Below, piece by piece: positions 59,098 through 64,000 of a stretch of 64,000 nucleotides of DNA. The stretch's first letter is position 1; every line of letters starts with the position of its first letter. The DNA is from Typhlomys cinereus. Taxonomy: Eukaryota; Chordata; Mammalia; Rodentia; Platacanthomyidae. The notes beneath the pieces are model-generated. The model saw only the letters and a program-made list of their open reading frames with translations. It was not told the DNA's origin and searched no databases. The stretch covers positions 3,134,954-3,198,953 of the forward strand of contig JALPQD010000206.1 of NCBI GenBank assembly GCA_023101885.1. Direction: 5' to 3'. Made by a program: the position numbers and the translations under genes.

Positions 59098-59285
59098 TTT
59101 CACTTATTTATTTTGAGAGAGGAAGAAAGAAATTACATACATGCATGTCTTGGTGTATGGATGGAGGGCAAAAATAGATTTTCAGAAATTATTTGTCTCT
59201 TCCAATATAAGGCTTCTGGGAATAGAAGTCAAGCTATCAGATTTCTAAGCAAGTGACTTACTCACTGAGCCATCTCCATTGCACC
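59098..59285 (-). mobile_element. Second old B2-like SINE (unit 3)
   Basis: Counterpart of 11557-11748. Confidence 0.74.
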
Positions 59286-60929
59286 AGATAAATTAAACTG
59301 TTTTTTTAAAAACAAAGATCCAACTCCGAAATTGCACTCCTAGATAGAAGAATGGACCATAATAAAGTGTGACTGTATTTATAACCTCAGAATGGAGTTC
59401 TAATGGCTATCTCAGCTGTTCAGTTACACTCTGTGGCAGTATTCTCACCTTATGTGAGATAGTGCAGTTCTTCTTTATATATCTCATAACATCCCGTAAA
59501 AAAGCATCTCATAATAACATGCTATACCAAAGTCTCATAAACATCTATTTACACCAAACGCTTCAATGGAAAATTTAAGGAATATTTGACCATTACAATT
59601 TTAGTGGATGCTATTGTTGGTATGCAACAAGTATGATTATTTACCATTAATCACAGCTTCAAAATGTTTTCTCGCCACATGGTCTGGTAAGAAAGACAAG
59701 TAAAGACACTGAAAATATCTTGCAACCACCAGGGTCAACAAAAGTAAACGGCTGGAGATATTGAAGGGGCACCTGGGACACAGACACATTTCTTAAACAT
59801 GGCCCCTAAAGAGCATCTTCCATAAAATGTTATTGTAAAGGTTTTTCCACCAGGGATTGAGATAAAAAGTTTTAATATTTCATACAAGCTAAAATGCACA
59901 ATGACAGGCTAACACCATGCATGTCTTAGAAACTAAGAAAGCTTAGAGAGATCTGTGGCTTGCTTCAGTGTCAGGAAGAGGTGGTACCATAGAATTCACT
60001 GGGCCAGGATATTTGTTTCACAAACAATGATTTTTTTAATTCGTTTCACTACAAGGTAAACTTCCTTCTGCCTTAAATTTTGACTAGAAGTGTGCTGATC
60101 AAAATAATGTATAGGTTGCCATAGGTGTACGTAAATAATTTAAAACCATATGCCTTATACATAACAGAAAATTGGTTGATTGAAAAAATGACAGGTTGCT
60201 GAAGTTACATGATAATTTTTCAGACTTAGAGTTTCAAAAAATAGCCTGTGAGAAAGTAGTTTGAATTTGTGCTATAAAGCTGCACTTGTATTACCCCAAC
60301 TCCATTAAGTACCCTCAATAAAATCAATGATACTGTGCAGCCAAGCTTATCACATGATTTCTTTTTTTAATTTAAGATAAATAAAATTTTCTTGTATCTT
60401 ATTTTTCCTTTTAGGAATGTTGTGCAATACCATTCAACATAACCTTAATTTTCATGTAATGCACTGAAATATTCTACTATACCTCATAAATGCATGCATT
60501 TTTTATTTTTCAATGGATTACATATCTCTACGCTGCAAAAATCCTTGAAACTACATTTCATTGATTAGTCCTTGTTTCTATGAGCAGAATAAGCACATTG
60601 AATGTTGAGAGCTAAAACCACTTGTTAAATATTTTTCTTTTATCAACCAAGAATCTGTTAACAGTTTTATTTTGTATGTTAAATACCATGGGACAGGATT
60701 GTAAGATGAACAACTCAGTCAACAATTGCCTCACAAACGGTAAGAAAAATTCTACCATGATATTAGCAAAGGTAAAGGAGAAAATTTACATGGTAAAAGG
60801 CATCATTTCCCCACAGAAAACCTCTTGGCATTTCCTGAATGAGTGGAATTAGCAATCTAAATAAATCATATTTCAAGAGGTAACAGCAAGAGATGAAATT
60901 TTAATTGATTATTAAAATAACATTTGCAA
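59286..60929. other. Non-coding spacer with empty L1-1 site (unit 3)
   Basis: The L1-1 target 'gcttcaatggaaaatttaag' is uninterrupted at about 59561. A 76-residue frame (60622-60852) is conserved with unit 2 only; no function suggested. Confidence 0.5.
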
Positions 60930-62237
60930 CACTCTGAACAATTATTGAACTCTTATTAAAACCACGAAGAACAATTCTTTATTTATGAATTTCATTAAGG
61001 ACTAAATGTGCAACTGACATCTGCTCGTGATGATCTGGTAATATACAGTTTGTCCCGTAACCAAAGTTTTTTTTTTTTTAAATTGTGTTTTCTAACGGTA
61101 AGAAATCATTAAAGGCAAAGCCTATATGATGCTGTACACACAAAAATAATGGTCACCGTGGGCCATACTACCAGTGACATGGTAGGTAAACAAATCTTTT
61201 TCTGGTCGAGAGGAAACAAAGAAAGAGCACTCTGCAAGCTTCACTCTACAAGATGAATTTCCCTAGAACGAATCCAATGAAAATGGCTGCAATTACAACC
61301 AGAAGAGACGGGAGAGGACTGGTGGCATTATCTCTGAAGGATGCAACCGAGGTGGATCCAGGTTTATCTGGATGTGCTACCTTTCTGAGCCTTAAGCCTT
61401 CGTCTCTCAGGTGTCGATTTTCTTCTGATAACTTCATCATTTCTCCCTGAACAAGTATGCTCTTCCATCAGCTCCCTCGTTTCAGTATCATTTAGTGAAA
61501 CACTGTGTGGTTTGGGCAGGAGTCCATCTTGTTCAGACGCATTCAGTGGAACAGTTTTACCAGGCTCCATATCTTTCAGTTTATCGTTTTCATTCGGCAT
61601 TTCAAACACACATCTCAATTTAGAATCCATTAATTCATCTGGTTTTGCCTCTTTCCACACAGCTTCCATATCTGAAATGTTTGGTGGAGCAAACATTGTC
61701 TGTACCAAGAACTTGTGTTTACTCTTTTCATTTGAATCATAGCCAAAAGGCTGTAGCATTACTGAAACAGTCACAGTTGACCCTGGATCAATAATCCCAC
61801 TGTTGGGTCTCACACAGTACCTGAGAGGTGCTGTAGTCTTCACTTTGAAACACACTTTTCTATCAGAAGGATTTCGTAATTTAAGAATTGTAGTGACTAC
61901 CTCTGTGAAGGGGCCTTTGAATTTGAGGTCTGTGGGCGGGTCGAGGACCAGGATCTGCTGGAGCTTCGCCATGGCCACGGAGGCGGACGCCATCCAAGAC
62001 AGCGCAGAGTGGAGGATCGCCAGCCAGGGCGGTTCCTTGCCAGGTCTGGGGACAGTGGGGTGCAGGCTCCACAGAGCTCTGGGACTGGACTAGGCTGGCG
62101 CCTGCCAAGCCTCCGCGCCTGCCTGTGTCGCAGGTTCGAAAGGCCAATGTTGGGTCAGCAGCTCCTGATGTCACAACTGACTCAACCCCACACCAACCGC
62201 TGCTGCCACGCGGTCCCTGCGATCCTGGCGCCCCACG
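60930..62237 (-). pseudogene. VAPA: VAPA processed retrocopy 3 (net -2 frameshift)
   Basis: CDS part 61993 to 61246 (748 nt) with the same 2-bp net loss as copy 2 (about 61449-61460). The MSP domain is open and FFAT-contact position 96 is Leu. It differs from copy 2 in a few codons, for example FEMPNEN (as in normal VAPA) where copy 2 has FEKPNEN, and FVLGKFIL in the tail anchor. The GC-rich 5' UTR-derived segment runs to about 62237. Confidence 0.92.
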
Positions 62238-62335
62238 TGAAGGGCCCTGAGTACTTGTTAAGTATTGAAGACCTATACAAACTACCAAAGTCAGATTTCA
62301 AGACCAAGATGAAATATAAATTATGGTTTTTAGGT

Positions 62336-62520
62336 GTTTTTGTCATCCATTCCACTCTCCCCTTCTCCCCTTCCTTTCACCCCCCTCTCTTCTTCCCCTT
62401 CTCCTGGTGTTTCCCCTTTTCCCCTGCCATCCCCTGGAGCATCCTTTTATGTGGGCTTGGAACCTCCCTGAGTCCTCCACCCTAGTGAGGGTTCAGGATT
62501 TAGTGGCATAGCCCAGAGCC
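62336..62520 (-). mobile_element. Old L1 3' UTR polypyrimidine remnant (unit 3)
   Basis: Counterpart of 46070-46255, identical by eye. Confidence 0.6.
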
Positions 62521-62558
62521 ACTTTTGTACTACCCACTAGCATAGGAACTCTTGTTTT

Positions 62559-62783
62559 TTAAGACACCACAATTCTAAATATATATACATGAAACATAAG
62601 TTCACCCAGATTCACAAAGAAAACAGTACTAGATGTAATGCAATAAGGTAATCCTAACACAATAGCGGCAAATATCAATGTCCTACTACCACTAACAGAC
62701 GGATCTTCTGGAATAAAACTATGTAGGGAAACACAAGAGTTAACTATAATCATTAATAAAATGAATGCAGCAGATGGCTGCAA
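62559..62783 (-). other. Unrecognised conserved open frame, unit 3
   Basis: Same 74-residue hydrophobic frame as 46293-46517. Confidence 0.3.
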
Positions 62784-63450
62784 AGCATATTACCCAAACA
62801 TAGAGAATACACATTCTCTGAGCACAAATCAAGTATCAGTAAATAAAGAGAATTAATTAAACCTATGTAAAATATTAGGACACATGGCAAAAAGCTAGAC
62901 TTCCAAAAGGGAAACTATAGACAATAAAAAACCTCATGGAAATTAAATGGAATACTATTAATAACGTTGGGTTGATTGAAGAAATCATAAAGCAAATAAA
63001 ACATTCCCAGAGTACAATGAAAAAAGAAAACACAGCAACCAAAATGTATGGGGTACTTTGAAGGAAGTCATTATAGGGAATTGTACAGCTCTCAGTGAGC
63101 TAGCTCAGAAATCAGAGAGATAACAACCTGATTATATGCCCCAATAAAATGGATAAACAATTTTTTATTACAAATATTTATTTAAAGAGATGTGGTATAG
63201 GAAAAAGCAGGCATACTTGTGGCAATAGGGATTCAGGGAGGCCCTAGCCTGTCTCCCAGCTAGGGACAAGCCTGGGCACATACAGGCATGTCGCAGAAGG
63301 AGGGATGAACAACCATTGGGAAGCAGCCATCTAACCTGCCCCTGCAAAAGACACCTAGTAAACAGTTAAAAGATTGGTGGCTGTCCTCCTGAGGAGAGAT
63401 GGCAACACCTGATTGGACCGTGACCTTATATAATCCCAAAAATCCCTTAT
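62784..63450. other. Non-coding spacer to the unit 4 boundary
   Basis: No gene recognised. Confidence 0.5.
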
Positions 63451-64000
63451 TGACTTTGAATCTGCTGCTTCTTTTCCGTGGCCGCTTCTCACCTGATTCC
63501 CGGGGTCTCATGGTGACCCCCTAGCCAGCTCACCCATTTGCCTCGAGGCCCTCTCCTCACCCACGGCTGGCCCAGCAGGGGATACAGCAATACATACTAA
63601 CTCACAAGGAATTACTGAAAAGACGTAGTTTTCTTGAGAAATTTTCTCAAAGCTTCAATCATATCCTTGTTGCTCAGGCTGTGGATGAAATGGGTCACCA
63701 TTTTTGGGAACACAATGTATAGCAATAAAGCCAAGGCTATCTCTTTTCTTGCAATGGTAAAGGCACAGGTAATGTACACCCATGCAGCTGTCCCAAAGAA
63801 CAGGGATACCACCAACAAGTGAGACCCACAGGTGGAAAAGGCCTTTCTCCTTCCTCTCTCAGAGGAAATATTTGTAACAAAAGAGACAATGATTCCACAG
63901 ATAGAAACACCACCAAATATGAAAGTTCAGATATATATCAGAATGTTGTTGATGAAAGTGTCTGAGCATGCAAGCTTTATGACCTTAGCAAGTTCACAGA
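63451..64000 (+). repeat. Tandem segmental duplication, unit 4 (start only)
   Basis: The unit-start sequence recurs at 63451 and runs into a fourth OR-X copy that is cut by the window edge. The array therefore continues beyond this window. Confidence 0.85.
63612..64000 (-). pseudogene. Olfactory receptor pseudogene OR-X4, C-terminal part (cut by window edge)
   Basis: C-terminal third of a fourth [41 protein letters not shown] and the end [14 protein letters not shown] are readable up to the TAA at 63612-63614. A TGA at 63927-63929 replaces Ser of the ISTFIFGG segment, and an 18-bp in-frame deletion near 63887 removes about six residues (IFYYTK region). IYSL has become IHSL. The N-terminal part lies outside the window. 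Confidence 0.9.

Larger units (their letters stand above)
47192..63450 (+). repeat. Tandem segmental duplication, unit 3
   Basis: Third unit, 16.3 kb, with no recent full-length L1. It is therefore close to the ancestral unit and preserves the empty target sites for L1-1 (about 59561-59577), L1-2 (about 57475-57489), the unit 2 L1 pieces (about 57868 and 58083) and the OR-Y1 SINE (about 55270). It is very similar to unit 2, with some tracts of more than a kilobase nearly free of differences. Confidence 0.9.

Overview
The window looks like mammalian nuclear DNA, most likely from a rodent. The evidence is L1 (LINE-1) retrotransposons with ORF1/ORF2 and a G-rich 3' UTR tract, several ages of B2-like tRNA-derived SINEs, class II olfactory receptor (OR) genes of the OR7-like type, a processed VAPA copy and U6 snRNA fragments. 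I cannot name the species; the L1 and SINE consensus do not look like standard mouse ones, which is only an impression. There is no bacterial-style operon, CRISPR array or novel defence system here.

The main organisation is a head-to-tail tandem segmental duplication. Three complete units (1-24077, 24078-47191, 47192-63450) and the start of a fourth (63451-64000) carry the same landmarks in the same order: OR pseudogene X, a U6 fragment, an old L1 3' fragment, a SINE, OR pseudogene Y, an old L1 3' UTR, a (TC)n tract, two old SINEs, a VAPA retrocopy, a polypyrimidine old-L1 remnant, then the next unit. Unit 3, with no recent full-length L1, is 16.3 kb and is close to the ancestral length. Units 1 and 2 are longer because each received its own full-length L1 (12037-18680 and 33680-39982, both minus strand) plus short L1 pieces. 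For most of these insertions the other units still show the empty target site, so insertion boundaries and relative ages can be read directly.

No OR copy is intact. OR-X3 (47352-48290) is full length with one nonsense codon; the others carry frameshifts, stops or a SINE. The three VAPA copies (CDS parts 21857-22607, 44981-45728, 61246-61993) are full length with one frameshift each. Unit 1 has a different lesion from units 2 and 3, so the retrocopy may have been open when it was first duplicated. L1-2 has an intact 356-residue ORF1 and an ORF2 with only a few lesions. Units 2 and 3 share several lesions and long tracts of near-identity, alternating with more diverged stretches, which suggests a later split plus gene conversion. 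All homology statements come from reading by eye; no alignment or database search was run.
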